Assembly: GCA_015059545.1 (NCBI GenBank)
Contig: SVAG01000004.1
Location: 62,001 to 126,000 of the forward strand
Length of the DNA: 64,000 nucleotides
Source: Lactobacillales bacterium
GTDB lineage: Bacteria; Bacillota_I; Bacilli_A; RF39; UBA660
Direction: 5' to 3'
The notes beneath the pieces were generated by a model, which worked only from the letters and a program-made list of their open reading frames with translations, ran no database searches and was not told where the DNA came from. Below are positions 41,946-51,824 of the stretch, piece by piece (the stretch's first letter is position 1; each line of letters starts with the position of its first letter). Position numbers and translations under genes: made by a program.

Positions 41946-43412
41946 ATGAAAAAGAATAGTGTTATTAAAGCCATATTATTTGCATTTTTGGCATACGTGG
42001 TTTTAAGTTGGATTATTCCAGGTGGAGCATTCTCTCAAGGTTCTTTTACTAAAGGAGATACAAATCCTATTGGAATAGGGGATATAGTTATTTATCCTAT
42101 AACAACTTCTATTACATCAGTATTTGCTCTTATCGGTATAGTAGTTTTATTAATCGGTGGACTTTATGGTGTAATGAATAAAACAGGTGTATACCAAAAA
42201 ATGGTAGAAGGAACAGTTAAAAAATTTAATGGAAAAGAAAAAGCATTCTTAATTACTTCAATATTAGTATTTGCTATTTTAGCTTCATTAACAACTTTAA
42301 CACTTCCATTAATAATTATGGTACCATTCTTTGTAGCTGTAATTTTATCATTAGGTTACAATAGAATGACAGCATTATTATCAACTTTTGGTGCTATTTT
42401 AGTTGGTAATATGGGAACTATAGTAGGTTACAATGCTAGTGGATATAATTATGTTAATTATTTCTTCCAATTAAAAGTAACTGATAATATAGGTGCAAAA
42501 ATAGCGTTATTAGTTTTATTAGTAATTATTTTAACATTGTTTGTTATTAAAACTAGTAAACTACAAAAAGTGGAAACTAAAAAAGGTAGAAAATCTTCTA
42601 AAAAAGAAGAAGTTGCTACTGAAAGCTTAGAAATACCTTTATATAAAAAGGTAGAAGAAAGCAAAAAAAGCAGTATTCCATTAGTTGTTATTTTAGTTTT
42701 AACACTTATCGTTGCTTTAGTAGCAATGTTTGATTGGGCTGGAGCATTAGGTGTTGAAAAGACAATCTTTACTGAATGGTATAATGATATTATGGCAGTT
42801 AAATTAAATGGATATCCATTATTTAAAAATTTAATTGGTTCAGTAAATCCATTTGGTTATTGGTCAAATTTTGAATTATCAATGTTATTAATTATAGTAA
42901 TTATAATAATAGGATTTGTTTATAATTTAAAAGTAAAAGAAACATATGAAGCAGTGGTAGAAGGTATGAAAGAAATGCTACCAGTTGCTGTAGTAGCTGT
43001 TTTAGCTAATGTATTATTATTTGTAGATGTTACATTATTAAATAATTCATCACAAACAATAGTAGCAACAATATATAATGTATTCTTTGAAATGTCAGAA
43101 TCATTTAATTTTGCAATAGTAAGTATTGTTTCAGCTATTGGTTCATTAGTTAATAATGATGTATATTATTTAATAAATAGCTTATATGATCCAGCAACAG
43201 CATTATATGCAAAAAATTTAAAAGAATTTACATATATTATGCAAGTTATTTATGGATTTGTTATGATGGTTGTACCTACAAGTGTAGGATTAGTAATAGG
43301 TTTAAAATATTTAAATGTTTCATTTAAAGAATGGTTTAAAGAAAACTGGAAATTATTATTAAGCTTATTAGTTGCAGCATTATTAGTAATTGCTATAGTA
43401 GCGTTAATTTAA
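41946..43412 (+). CDS. YfcC/ArcD-like permease (ion transporter superfamily)
   Basis: A 488-residue membrane protein with about 12 hydrophobic segments. LSWIIPGGAFSQGSF near the N-terminus is typical of YfcC-type C4-dicarboxylate/basic amino acid carriers. The paired half-membrane motifs (STFGAILVGNMGTIVGYNASG and SIVSAIGSLVNNDVYYLINS) match the IT superfamily layout of two inverted repeats. A cytoplasmic charged loop (about 200-240) divides the halves. By family it is an amino-acid, peptide or dicarboxylate transporter driven by an ion gradient; the substrate is not predictable. Confidence 0.8.
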   Translation: MKKNSVIKAILFAFLAYVVLSWIIPGGAFSQGSFTKGDTNPIGIGDIVIYPITTSITSVFALIGIVVLLIGGLYGVMNKTGVYQKMVEGTVKKFNGKEKAFLITSILVFAILASLTTLTLPLIIMVPFFVAVILSLGYNRMTALLSTFGAILVGNMGTIVGYNASGYNYVNYFFQLKVTDNIGAKIALLVLLVIILTLFVIKTSKLQKVETKKGRKSSKKEEVATESLEIPLYKKVEESKKSSIPLVVILVLTLIVALVAMFDWAGALGVEKTIFTEWYNDIMAVKLNGYPLFKNLIGSVNPFGYWSNFELSMLLIIVIIIIGFVYNLKVKETYEAVVEGMKEMLPVAVVAVLANVLLFVDVTLLNNSSQTIVATIYNVFFEMSESFNFAIVSIVSAIGSLVNNDVYYLINSLYDPATALYAKNLKEFTYIMQVIYGFVMMVVPTSVGLVIGLKYLNVSFKEWFKENWKLLLSLLVAALLVIAIVALI

Positions 43413-43435
43413 GGGTTAAAACCCTTTTTCTTTTT
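43411..43435 (+). terminator. Terminator of the YfcC-like gene
   Basis: AAGGGT / ACCCTT stem with TAAA loop, followed by TTTCTTTTT. Confidence 0.8.
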
Positions 43436-43467
43436 GTAAAAAAATGATAAAATAGTTATGTGATAGT

Positions 43468-44100
43468 ATGAAATATAGTATAAATGGTATAGAATGTAAT
43501 GTTGTAGTAGAAAAAAAGAATAATAAAAATACTTATTTAAGAGTAAAAGAAAATAATCAAATTTTAATAACAACTAATTATTTTACAAGTAAGAAACAAA
43601 TATTAAAAATATTAGAATCAAATGAAAAATTTATATTAAAAAATTTAGAAAGATTAGAAAAAAAACAAGAAAAAAACGATAAATTTTATTTATTAGGTAA
43701 AGAATATAATATTATATTACTTCCTAATTCTAAAGTAGAAATTATTGATAATAATATATATGTTGATAATTATAGAAAATTAGAATTATGGTTAAATAAA
43801 GAAATGAAAAAATTATTTTTATCTAGGTTAGATTATATATATAATAAATTTGAAGAAGATATACCATATCCTAGTTTAAGAATTAGAAAGATGAAAACTA
43901 GATGGGGAGTATGTAATAAAAATGCTAAAGTAGTTACACTAAATAGTGAATTATTAAGATATGATTTAGAAAAATTAGATTATGTAATAACACATGAATT
44001 ATCTCATTTTATATACTTTGATCATTCTAAATCATTTTGGACATTAGTAGAAAAGTATTGTCCAAATTATAAAAAAATAAGAAAAGAATTAAGGGATTAA
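43468..44100 (+). CDS. YgjP-like zinc metallopeptidase (DUF45/M48-like)
   Basis: A 210-residue protein. The family hallmark KMKTRWGVCN is followed by the zinc motif THELSHFIYFDHSKSFW with H176, E177, H180 and third ligand H186. The N-terminal beta region (to about 100) matches YgjP-type proteins. No signal peptide, so cytoplasmic. The next gene starts one base after its stop, so it is translated together with the HD protein. Substrate unknown. Confidence 0.9.
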   Translation: MKYSINGIECNVVVEKKNNKNTYLRVKENNQILITTNYFTSKKQILKILESNEKFILKNLERLEKKQEKNDKFYLLGKEYNIILLPNSKVEIIDNNIYVDNYRKLELWLNKEMKKLFLSRLDYIYNKFEEDIPYPSLRIRKMKTRWGVCNKNAKVVTLNSELLRYDLEKLDYVITHELSHFIYFDHSKSFWTLVEKYCPNYKKIRKELRD

Positions 44101-44101
44101 T

Positions 44102-44830
44102 ATGGAAGATTTAAAAAATGAATTTAGTTTATATATCAAAAATAACTATGATATGAGTAATGATAATATAATAAGAAAATATTATCATTCATATAGAGTT
44201 ATGGATTTATGTAGAATAATTGCTAAAAGTGAAAATATGAATAATAATGATATAGAAATAGCTTCATATATGGGTTTATTGCATGATATAGGAAGATTTG
44301 AACAATGGAAATTATATAATACTTATAATGATTTAAAATCTATAGATCATGCTGACTTAGGTATTAAAATATTATTTGATTATCAAAAAATAAAAAGATT
44401 TTATTTACTTAAAGATAATTATGATGAAATATATGATGCTATAAGATATCATAATAAATTAGAAATACCTAATAGTTTATCAGAACATAATAAAAGAATG
44501 TGTAAGGTACTTAGAGATGCAGATAAATTAGATATACTTTATTTAATATCAATAAAGGCAATTAAAACAGAAGAATCAAACGAAGAAATATCTTCTAAAG
44601 TAAAAGAAGCATTTTTAAATAAAAAATCAATTGATAAAAAAGATGTTAAAAATCCAAATGATAGTATATTACTTAGATTTGCTTTTATATTTGATTTAAA
44701 CTATAAAAGTTCATTTTGGTATTTAAAACAATATAAGTTAATAGATAGAATATATGATAATTTAACTAATAAAGAAATGTTTAAACCATATTTTGAATTG
44801 GTAAAAAATTATATTGACAATTATAAATAA
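44102..44830 (+). CDS. HD-domain phosphohydrolase (paralogue of 45082 gene)
   Basis: A 242-residue HD-domain protein. Metal-site residues are H29, H61-D62 ([19 protein letters not shown]), further histidines in SIDHADLGIK and YHNKLEIP, and an Asp in LRDADKLDILYL. It is clearly paralogous with the protein encoded 250 bases downstream (same order of motifs, similar length). The -35 box of the valine T-box promoter lies in its 3' end. It may hydrolyse nucleotides or signalling phosphates; the exact function is unknown. Confidence 0.85.
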   Translation: MEDLKNEFSLYIKNNYDMSNDNIIRKYYHSYRVMDLCRIIAKSENMNNNDIEIASYMGLLHDIGRFEQWKLYNTYNDLKSIDHADLGIKILFDYQKIKRFYLLKDNYDEIYDAIRYHNKLEIPNSLSEHNKRMCKVLRDADKLDILYLISIKAIKTEESNEEISSKVKEAFLNKKSIDKKDVKNPNDSILLRFAFIFDLNYKSSFWYLKQYKLIDRIYDNLTNKEMFKPYFELVKNYIDNYK

Positions 44831-44842
44831 AATTAATATAAT
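44814..44842 (+). promoter_or_regulatory. Promoter of the valine T-box operon
   Basis: TTGACA (44814-44819, inside the upstream coding region), 17-base spacer, TATAAT (44837-44842). Confidence 0.85.
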
Positions 44843-44848
44843 TAGATA

Positions 44849-45067
44849 GTAAATACAAAGAAAAAGAGGAGTAATTATAGGCGTTTTATAGAGAGTTAGT
44901 GGTAGGTGTAAACTAATAAACAAATATAATGAAGGTAGCTTTGGAGTAGAATATCTGAATATTTAGGATATTACGTAATTATGCGTTAAATAAAAGAGGT
45001 AATTATTTAATTACAAATTAAGGTGGTACCACGTATAATCACGTCCTTATATAGGATGTGATTTTTT
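44849..45067 (+). promoter_or_regulatory. T-box riboswitch (valine specifier)
   Basis: tRNA-sensing leader that allows read-through when uncharged tRNA-Val binds. The stem I elements AGAGAGTTAGTGGTAGGTG and TAAACTAATAA are present. The likely specifier is GTA (Val) at 44935-44937, in the context GGTAGCTTTGGAG. The T-box core AAGGTGGTACCACG is at 45020-45033. The terminator has 11 bp (45037-45047 with 45053-45063) and a T run. It controls an HD gene and valS, which agrees with the Val specifier. Confidence 0.93.
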
Positions 45068-45081
45068 ATTTGGAGGTTAGT

Positions 45082-45798
45082 ATGAAAGAAATATTTGATA
45101 AATATGTTAGTAATTATAATTTAGAAAATGAAAAAATCAGATCTAGATATAAACATTGTCTTAGAGTAATGGAATTGAGTAGAAAATATTCTAAATTATT
45201 AGGATTTAGTGATTATGATGTAGAACTTGCTACATTAATTGGATTAATACATGATATAGGAAGATTTGAACAAATAAAAATATATGATAGCTTTGATGAT
45301 TCTAAAACAGTAGATCATGCTCATTTTGGTGTTAAAATCTTATTTGAAGAAGGAATGATTAAATCATTTTGGAAAAATGAAGAAGATTATGAATTAATAA
45401 GATTTGCTATAGAAAATCATAATAAATTTAAAATACCTAATATAGATGATGAAAGAATAATGAAACATGCAAAACTAATTAGAGATATGGATAAATTAGA
45501 TATTGTTTATTTATTAGGATATTTAAAAGATTTTAATACAAAAGCAACTAATGATGATATATCAGAAGAGTTTGTAAATGGTATTAAAAATCATCATTCA
45601 TTACTATATAAATATAGAAAAAATCCTAATGATGATATAGTTATAAAATTTGGATATGTATTTGATATATATAATGATATTTGTTTAATTGAAATGAAAG
45701 ATAATTTAAATCATTATTATGAACAAATAGGAAATAAAGAAAAATTTGAAAAAATATATTTAGAAGTTATGAAATATATAGATGAAAGGACTTGTTAA
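45082..45798 (+). CDS. HD-domain phosphohydrolase under valine T-box control
   Basis: A 238-residue HD protein with H25, H57-D58 ([19 protein letters not shown]), [12 protein letters not shown] and [14 protein letters not shown], the paralogue of the protein encoded just upstream of the T-box. I choose ATG 45082 because TGGAGG (45071-45076) precedes it; the GTG at 45058 lies within the terminator. It ends one base before the valS ATG. Its control by charged tRNA-Val is unusual and suggests a link to translation, starvation or alarmone-type nucleotides, but this is inference. Confidence 0.85.
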   Translation: MKEIFDKYVSNYNLENEKIRSRYKHCLRVMELSRKYSKLLGFSDYDVELATLIGLIHDIGRFEQIKIYDSFDDSKTVDHAHFGVKILFEEGMIKSFWKNEEDYELIRFAIENHNKFKIPNIDDERIMKHAKLIRDMDKLDIVYLLGYLKDFNTKATNDDISEEFVNGIKNHHSLLYKYRKNPNDDIVIKFGYVFDIYNDICLIEMKDNLNHYYEQIGNKEKFEKIYLEVMKYIDERTC

Positions 45799-45799
45799 T

Positions 45800-48322
45800 A
45801 TGTTAGAAACAAAATATAATCATTTAGAAGTAGAAAAAGGAAAATATGAAAATTGGAAAGATAAAGGTTATTTTAATTCTGGAGATTTATCTAAGAAACC
45901 ATACTGTATAGTTATTCCACCTCCTAATGTAACAGGTAAATTACATTTAGGACATGCTTGGAATACAACATTACAAGATATAATAATCCGTTATAAAAGA
46001 ATGGATGGATATGATGCATTATGGTTACCAGGAATGGATCATGCTGGTATAGCTACACAAGCTAAAGTTGATAGAAAACTAAAAGATGAAGGTATTGATC
46101 CTAGAAGTATGACTCGTGAAGAATGGTTAGAACATGCTTGGAATTGGAAGCATGAATACGCTAAAAATATCCATGAACAATGGGCTAAAATGGGATTAAG
46201 TCTAGATTATACTAAAGAAAGATTTACATTAGATGAAGGACTATCTGATGCTGTTAAAAAAGTATTTGTTGATTTATATAATGAAGGATTAATCTATAGA
46301 GGAGAAAGAATCATTAACTGGGATCCAGAAGCAATGACTGCTTTATCAAATGAAGAAGTTATTTATAAAGATGATGAAGGAGCATTTTATCATTTAAAAT
46401 ACTTTGTAGAAGGGACAAATGATTATTTAGAAGTTGCTACAACTCGCCCTGAAACATTATTTGGAGATACTGCAGTTGCTGTAAATCCTGAAGACTCTAG
46501 ATACAAAGATTTAATAGGAAAAAATGTTATTTTACCTATTGTAAATAAAGCAATTCCAATTGTTGGAGATCTTCATGCTGATCCAGAATTTGGAACAGGT
46601 GTGGTTAAAATAACTCCAGCTCATGATCCTAATGACTTTGAAGTAGGAAATAGACATAACTTAGAAAGAGTAGTAGTAATGAATCCAGATGCTACTATGA
46701 ATCAAAATGCAGGTAAATATGAAGGAATGAGTCGTGAAGAATGTAGAGAAGAATTAATTAAAGATTTAAAAGAACGAGATCTACTTATTAAAATAGAAAC
46801 TATGGTACATAGTGTAGGACATTCAGAAAGAACTGATACTGTAGTAGAACCATATTTATCTAAACAATGGTTTGTTAAAATGAGACCATTAGCTGATAGA
46901 GTATTAGAAAATCAAAAAAATAAAGATACAAAAGTTAATTTTGTACCAGAAAGATATGAAAAAACAATGAATCACTGGATGGAAATAACATATGATTGGT
47001 GTATTTCTAGACAATTATGGTGGGGGCATAGAATACCTGCATGGTATAAAGGTGAAAAAGTATATGTAGGAATAAATCCTCCAGAAGGAGAAGGTTGGGT
47101 TCAAGATAATGATGTTCTTGATACTTGGTTTTCAAGTGCTTTATGGCCATTTTCAACATTAAATTGGCCTAACACTGATGATGAATTATTAAATAGATAT
47201 TATCCAAATAATTGTTTAGTAACAGGTTATGATATTATTCCATTCTGGGTTAATAGAATGACTTTCCAAGGATTACATTTTACAGATAAAAGACCTTTTA
47301 AAGATTGTTTAATTCATGGATTAATTAGAGATAAACAAGGTAGAAAAATGTCTAAATCATTAGGTAATGGAGTAGATCCTATGGATGTTATTGAAAAATA
47401 TGGATGTGATTCATTACGTTATTTCTTATCAACAAGTTCTGCAGCAGGTATGGATTTAAGATATGATGAAGAAAAAGTTTCATCAACATGGAACTTCATT
47501 AATAAATTATGGAATGCTTCAAGATTTGTTTTAATGAATTTAGAAGGATTTAATGAATCAGATTATACATTAGATAATTTATCTATTAGTGACAAGTGGA
47601 TACTAACTAAAATGAATAATTTAATAGAAAATGTAAGAAATCATATGGAAAAATATGAATTCAATGTAGTAGGTAGTGAATTATATAGTTTCATATGGAA
47701 TGATTATTGTGATTGGTATATTGAACTTTCTAAAGGAGATATGTCTAATACAAATAAAAGTGTACTTTTAAAAATTTTAACAAATATTTTAAAAATGTTA
47801 CATCCTTTTATGCCATATGTTACAGAAGAAATATATTCAATGTTACCTATTAAAGATAGTGAATCTATTATGATAAGCAAATATCCAGAAAAAGAAAATC
47901 ATATTTATGAAGAAAAAGAAATAATGGATAAAATAATAGAAGATATAGTATCTATTCGTAATTTAAAAGCAACTAATAATATTACAAAAGCTGCGTATGT
48001 TAATTATGAAATAGAAGAAGCTTATAAAAATATCTATGTAAAACAATTAAAATTAGATAAACATGAATATGTAGATAGTTCTGATTTACAAAATATTAAT
48101 TATAAATCTAAATATATTACTATTAATTATTATGAGCAAAAAGAAAGTAATAATGAATCTAATTTAGAAGAAATTAATAAATTAAAAGCTTCAATAGAAA
48201 GAAGAGAAAAACTATTAAGTAATGAAAATTATGTTAATAAAGCTCCAGTTAATATAGTAGAAATGGATAGAAAGAAATTAGCTGAAGAAAAAGAAAAATT
48301 AGCACTTTTAGAAAATAAGTAG
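45800..48322 (+). CDS. valS: Valyl-tRNA synthetase
   Basis: Charges tRNA-Val, 840 residues. HIGH-type motif HLGH at 49-52 ([18 protein letters not shown]), the ValRS editing domain with [24 protein letters not shown] at 516-520, the anticodon-binding helices, and a C-terminal coiled-coil arm ([17 protein letters not shown]). I choose ATG 45800: GAAAGGA (45785-45790) is a good ribosome site, while the in-frame ATG at 45782 would consume it. It is the second gene of the T-box operon and ends at a GAAA-loop terminator. Confidence 0.97.
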   Translation: MLETKYNHLEVEKGKYENWKDKGYFNSGDLSKKPYCIVIPPPNVTGKLHLGHAWNTTLQDIIIRYKRMDGYDALWLPGMDHAGIATQAKVDRKLKDEGIDPRSMTREEWLEHAWNWKHEYAKNIHEQWAKMGLSLDYTKERFTLDEGLSDAVKKVFVDLYNEGLIYRGERIINWDPEAMTALSNEEVIYKDDEGAFYHLKYFVEGTNDYLEVATTRPETLFGDTAVAVNPEDSRYKDLIGKNVILPIVNKAIPIVGDLHADPEFGTGVVKITPAHDPNDFEVGNRHNLERVVVMNPDATMNQNAGKYEGMSREECREELIKDLKERDLLIKIETMVHSVGHSERTDTVVEPYLSKQWFVKMRPLADRVLENQKNKDTKVNFVPERYEKTMNHWMEITYDWCISRQLWWGHRIPAWYKGEKVYVGINPPEGEGWVQDNDVLDTWFSSALWPFSTLNWPNTDDELLNRYYPNNCLVTGYDIIPFWVNRMTFQGLHFTDKRPFKDCLIHGLIRDKQGRKMSKSLGNGVDPMDVIEKYGCDSLRYFLSTSSAAGMDLRYDEEKVSSTWNFINKLWNASRFVLMNLEGFNESDYTLDNLSISDKWILTKMNNLIENVRNHMEKYEFNVVGSELYSFIWNDYCDWYIELSKGDMSNTNKSVLLKILTNILKMLHPFMPYVTEEIYSMLPIKDSESIMISKYPEKENHIYEEKEIMDKIIEDIVSIRNLKATNNITKAAYVNYEIEEAYKNIYVKQLKLDKHEYVDSSDLQNINYKSKYITINYYEQKESNNESNLEEINKLKASIERREKLLSNENYVNKAPVNIVEMDRKKLAEEKEKLALLENK

Positions 48323-48339
48323 AAATACTTATTTTTTTT
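48313..48339 (+). terminator. Terminator of valS
   Basis: AAATAAGTA / TACTTATTT stem closed by a GAAA tetraloop, overlapping the stop codon; T run. Confidence 0.9.
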
Positions 48340-48446
48340 ACAAAAATTACCATATTTTCTATGTATATATAATAAATAAAAGTAAAAAATAATAATGTGA
48401 TTAATGTCAATAATTTACAAAATTCAACAAAAAATTTTTAAACTAC

Positions 48447-48476
48447 TTGACTATATCAGTTGCATTATGATATTAT
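48447..48476 (+). promoter_or_regulatory. Promoter of the short prepilin gene
   Basis: TTGACT (48447-48452), 18-base spacer, TATTAT (48471-48476), about 33 bases before the ATG with AGAGGAGG between. Nothing else is seen in the 120 bases upstream. Confidence 0.7.
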
Positions 48477-48509
48477 AGTAATGTAAAAAATAGAGGAGGA
48501 ATAAAAAGT

Positions 48510-48941
48510 ATGAAACAAAACAAAAAAGGTTTCACATTAATCGAATTATTAGCTGTTATCGTAATTTTAGCTATCATAGCATTAATTGCTACTCCAATCA
48601 TCTTAAACATGATTAACGATGCTAGAGAATCAGCTGCAAAAGACAGTGCTTATGCATATTTAGATGCTGCTGAAACTTATGTAGCAATGAATATGATGTT
48701 TACTACAAGTAATGGATCAGTAGCTACTGAATATAATGTAACACCAGCATATGTTGAAGGTGGTTGTGATGTTAAAACTACATTAAAAGAAGGAAGTTGT
48801 GGTTGGGTTGCTGCTTTAAACGATACAGTTAAAGGTACTAAACCAACAGCAGGAACAATTACATATAAAGATGGTGCAATAGCTGACATGTCTTTAGAAT
48901 ATGGTGAATATAAATTCACTTTAGCTCAATTACAAAGCTAA
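48510..48941 (+). CDS. Type IV prepilin/pseudopilin (ComGC-like)
   Basis: A 143-residue pilin precursor. Leader MKQNKKG, cleavage before Phe8, mature FTLIELLAVIVILAIIALI with Glu5, then a helix and a globular head with two Cys (EGGCDVK, EGSCGW) that could form a disulfide. Leader and helix closely match those of the 954-residue protein. Codons such as TTC, ATC and AAC are more frequent than in neighbouring genes, suggesting high expression as a major subunit. It has its own promoter and terminator. No prepilin peptidase, assembly ATPase or platform gene is in the window. Confidence 0.92.
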   Translation: MKQNKKGFTLIELLAVIVILAIIALIATPIILNMINDARESAAKDSAYAYLDAAETYVAMNMMFTTSNGSVATEYNVTPAYVEGGCDVKTTLKEGSCGWVAALNDTVKGTKPTAGTITYKDGAIADMSLEYGEYKFTLAQLQS

Positions 48942-48964
48942 TAACAAATAAATTCGATTAACTT

Positions 48965-48990
48965 AAAAACTAGTTTTGCTAGTTTTTTTT
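48965..48990 (+). terminator. Terminator of the short prepilin gene
   Basis: AAACTAG / CTAGTTT stem with TTTTG loop and T run. Confidence 0.85.
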
Positions 48991-48999
48991 ATTTATGTT

Positions 49000-49008
49000 T
49001 GCTATAAT
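49000..49008 (+). promoter_or_regulatory. Extended -10 promoter
   Basis: TGCTATAAT, 17 bases before the O-antigen-ligase-like ATG. Confidence 0.55.
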
Positions 49009-49025
49009 TAATAATAGGTGAAAGT

Positions 49026-50408
49026 ATGAAAAATATTGTATTTAAAACAAAATTTGATGAATGTAAAACATTAAAAGAAATACTAGATAAAATAAATGAT
49101 ACTTTCTTTGAAAAATCATCATATTATTTACTTAATTTATGGATATTATATCCATTACTTATGATGTTTATAACTTATAGAATTAGTAATGTTTTAGCTA
49201 GAAATATAATGTATTATATTTTAATAATAGTTGGTATGTCTGGGATATTAATTGGAACAATATATACTTTAAAAAAATTTTATAAAAAAGAAAAATTTAA
49301 TATAAAAAAATATTTACCTATTATATTTGGAATTGTTTTATTGATATGGTGTATATTTACTAGTTTTTTTTCAGAAAGAATAAGCTTGTCATTATTTGGC
49401 GAAGGTTATAGAAGAGAAGGATTATTTACTTATTTCTTGTATTCAGGTGTTTTATTATTAGGAATAATGTTAAAAAATAAAAAATTATTATTAAAAACAT
49501 TTAATAATTTCTTATTTGTACAAATAATAGTAGCTATAATAGCTTTAATAAATAATTCATTTACGTATTCATTAATGAATAATCAAGAACCTTATACAGG
49601 AATATTTTCTCAGTTTAATCATTATGGTTATTATTTAATGTTTGGTGTATTATTATCTATATTCATGTTTTTAGATAATAATAAATTATATAAAAAAATA
49701 TTGTATTTAATTATTTATGGATTATTATTGTATACTTTGATTATGAATGATACATTTGGAAGTTTTTTAGCTATTTTTGTAACATTTATATTAATAATTA
49801 TTTATTATATTTTTATTAAGAAAAAGATTAAAATATTAATACCAATAATATCTATATTTATTTTAGTTTCTATGTGTACTTATAAGTATAATCAAAATGT
49901 TGTTTGTAGAAATATAAAAGGATTATTGGTAGATTTAAAAATAGTAAATGAAGTTGTAAAAGAAACAAAAAAAGTTGATAAAAAGAATAAAAATAAAAAA
50001 TTATATAAAATTAATTATATTGGTACTACTAGAGGTACTTTATGGAGATATGGTTTTAAATATATTGGAAATAGTCCTATCGTAGGAAAAGGTATAGAAT
50101 CAACATATTATTTATATCCAAAAGATAATATTAATCAATCTAGACCTCACAATATTTTAATTCAATTTGGTATATTTACTGGTATACCAGGTATAATACT
50201 TTATATTTTATTTATAGGATCAATATTAATTAGGAACCTTAAGAAAATAAAAATATTAGATAATTTAAATATATTTAGCTTATTTATAGTAGTGTGCTAT
50301 TTAATATCATCTATGTTTGGTAATTCTATGTTTTATACATCACCATATTTCTTAATTTTCTTAGGAATAATTTGTAAAAATGCATTTTATAAAAAAGAAT
50401 TAACTTAA
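49026..50408 (+). CDS. O-antigen ligase/polymerase-like membrane protein
   Basis: A 460-residue protein with about 10-12 membrane segments. A large extracytoplasmic loop (about 295-385) contains GTTRGTLWRYGFKYIGNSPIV and SRPHNILIQFGIFTGIPG. The RxxxW...G and RPHN motifs are the signature loop of the Wzy_C/WaaL family, which joins glycans to lipid or protein acceptors or polymerises them. It lies directly after a prepilin gene; some bacteria use such ligases to glycosylate pilins, so a pilin-glycosylation role is a reasonable guess. The stop codon is within its terminator. Confidence 0.82.
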   Translation: MKNIVFKTKFDECKTLKEILDKINDTFFEKSSYYLLNLWILYPLLMMFITYRISNVLARNIMYYILIIVGMSGILIGTIYTLKKFYKKEKFNIKKYLPIIFGIVLLIWCIFTSFFSERISLSLFGEGYRREGLFTYFLYSGVLLLGIMLKNKKLLLKTFNNFLFVQIIVAIIALINNSFTYSLMNNQEPYTGIFSQFNHYGYYLMFGVLLSIFMFLDNNKLYKKILYLIIYGLLLYTLIMNDTFGSFLAIFVTFILIIIYYIFIKKKIKILIPIISIFILVSMCTYKYNQNVVCRNIKGLLVDLKIVNEVVKETKKVDKKNKNKKLYKINYIGTTRGTLWRYGFKYIGNSPIVGKGIESTYYLYPKDNINQSRPHNILIQFGIFTGIPGIILYILFIGSILIRNLKKIKILDNLNIFSLFIVVCYLISSMFGNSMFYTSPYFLIFLGIICKNAFYKKELT

Positions 50409-50421
50409 ATTCTTTTTTTGT
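50391..50421 (+). terminator. Terminator of the ligase-like gene
   Basis: AAAAAGAATT / AATTCTTTTT stem with 6-base loop containing the stop codon. Confidence 0.8.
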
Positions 50422-50462
50422 TTAAAAAAATGTGTTAATATTATTATTAAGGAGGTATAGCT

Positions 50463-51743
50463 ATGTTAAAAGAAAAATTATTACCAGCTGATACATTTGT
50501 TGTTGTAAATAAAACTGTATTAAATGATCAAGATAGAAAAATTTTAACGATGTTATATCAACCTATTATAGGATCAAATTCTATTAGTTTATTTTTTACA
50601 TTGTGGTCTTATTTAGATAAATTAGAGTTAATGAGTATAGAGTGTACACATCATCATTTAATGATGAGTATGAGAAATAGATTAGAAGAAATAATAGAAT
50701 CAAGAGAAAAATTAGAAGCAATTGGTCTTATTAGAACTTATGTAAAAAAAGATAATATAAATAATTATATATATGAATTATATTCACCTTTAAATCCATA
50801 TGAATTTTTAAACAACCCAATTTTAAGTGTATCTTTATATAATAATGTGGGTAAAGTAGAATATGAAAAAATAAAAGAGTATTTTAAAATACCTAGATTT
50901 AATTTAAGAGATTATGAAGATATATCTTGTAATTTTTCAGATGTATTTGAAGTATCAAATATTAGTTCATTTGAAAATATGACTAATGATTTAAAAAGAG
51001 TAAATATAAATAAATTAAGTTTAGTATCTAAAATAGATTTAGAAAATGTTATATCTTTAATACCAGATGAAATGCTAAATATTAGAAGTATAACAAGAGA
51101 TACAAAAGATTTAATCTATAAATTATCTTTTATATATAATTTAGATGATGAACAAATGAGTGAATTAATAAGAAATTCATTAAGTGATAAAAAAACAATA
51201 GATAAAAATCTATTAAGAGAAAATTCTCGTAAATTCTATCAATTTGAAAATAGTGGTAAATTACCATCTATTGTATATAGAAATCAACCAGAATATTTAA
51301 GAAAACCAGTTGGAGATACATCTAATAGAGCAAAAATGATATATCAATTTGAAACAACTAGTCCTTATGATTTCTTAGTAAGTAAACATAGTGGATCAAC
51401 ACCAACTAAAAATGAATATAAAATATTGGAATATTTACTTATAGATATGAATTTAAAACCAGGTGTTGTAAATGTACTTATAGATTATGTTTTAAAAATT
51501 AATAATAATAAACTAGTTAAAAATTTTATAGAATTAATTGCAGAACAATGGTCAAGAAGTAAAATAGAAACAGTAGAAGATGCGATGAATTTTGCTGAAA
51601 AAGAATATAAGAAAACAAAAAATATAAAACAAACTACTAAAAAGATAGAACAAAAACCTGATTGGTTCAATAAAGAAATTAAAAGTAGTGAAGCAACAGA
51701 TTCAGAAATAGATGAAATAAATAAAATGTTAAGTGAATATTAG
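50463..51743 (+). CDS. dnaB: DnaB-type replication initiation/membrane attachment protein
   Basis: Bacillus-type DnaB (not the helicase), the helicase co-loader, 426 residues. The N-terminal DDBH1 region reads VVVNKTVLNDQDRKILTMLYQPIIG and the Leu-rich helices IRTYVKKDNINNYIYELYSP follow. The C-terminal DnaD-like DDBH2 domain spans about 300-390 (SPYDFLVSKHSGSTPTKNEY ... FIELIAEQWSRSKIETVEDA). It is followed by dnaI as in other Firmicutes, which supports the assignment. AAGGAGGTATAGCT gives the ribosome site. Confidence 0.9.
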   Translation: MLKEKLLPADTFVVVNKTVLNDQDRKILTMLYQPIIGSNSISLFFTLWSYLDKLELMSIECTHHHLMMSMRNRLEEIIESREKLEAIGLIRTYVKKDNINNYIYELYSPLNPYEFLNNPILSVSLYNNVGKVEYEKIKEYFKIPRFNLRDYEDISCNFSDVFEVSNISSFENMTNDLKRVNINKLSLVSKIDLENVISLIPDEMLNIRSITRDTKDLIYKLSFIYNLDDEQMSELIRNSLSDKKTIDKNLLRENSRKFYQFENSGKLPSIVYRNQPEYLRKPVGDTSNRAKMIYQFETTSPYDFLVSKHSGSTPTKNEYKILEYLLIDMNLKPGVVNVLIDYVLKINNNKLVKNFIELIAEQWSRSKIETVEDAMNFAEKEYKKTKNIKQTTKKIEQKPDWFNKEIKSSEATDSEIDEINKMLSEY

Positions 51744-51766
51744 ATTAATTTCTAATATTTTTTTAT
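51736..51766 (+). terminator. Terminator of dnaB
   Basis: AATATTAGA / TCTAATATT stem, 6-base loop, T run; contains the dnaB stop. A new extended -10 follows, so dnaI is separately promoted. Confidence 0.8.
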
Positions 51767-51792
51767 AAATTCTATTAATTTAGTAAATAAAA

Positions 51793-51801
51793 TGTTATAA
51801 T
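51793..51801 (+). promoter_or_regulatory. Extended -10 promoter of dnaI
   Basis: TGTTATAAT, 23 bases before the dnaI ATG. Confidence 0.55.
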
Positions 51802-51824
51802 TGATTTAGTTAGTAGGTGGGAAT

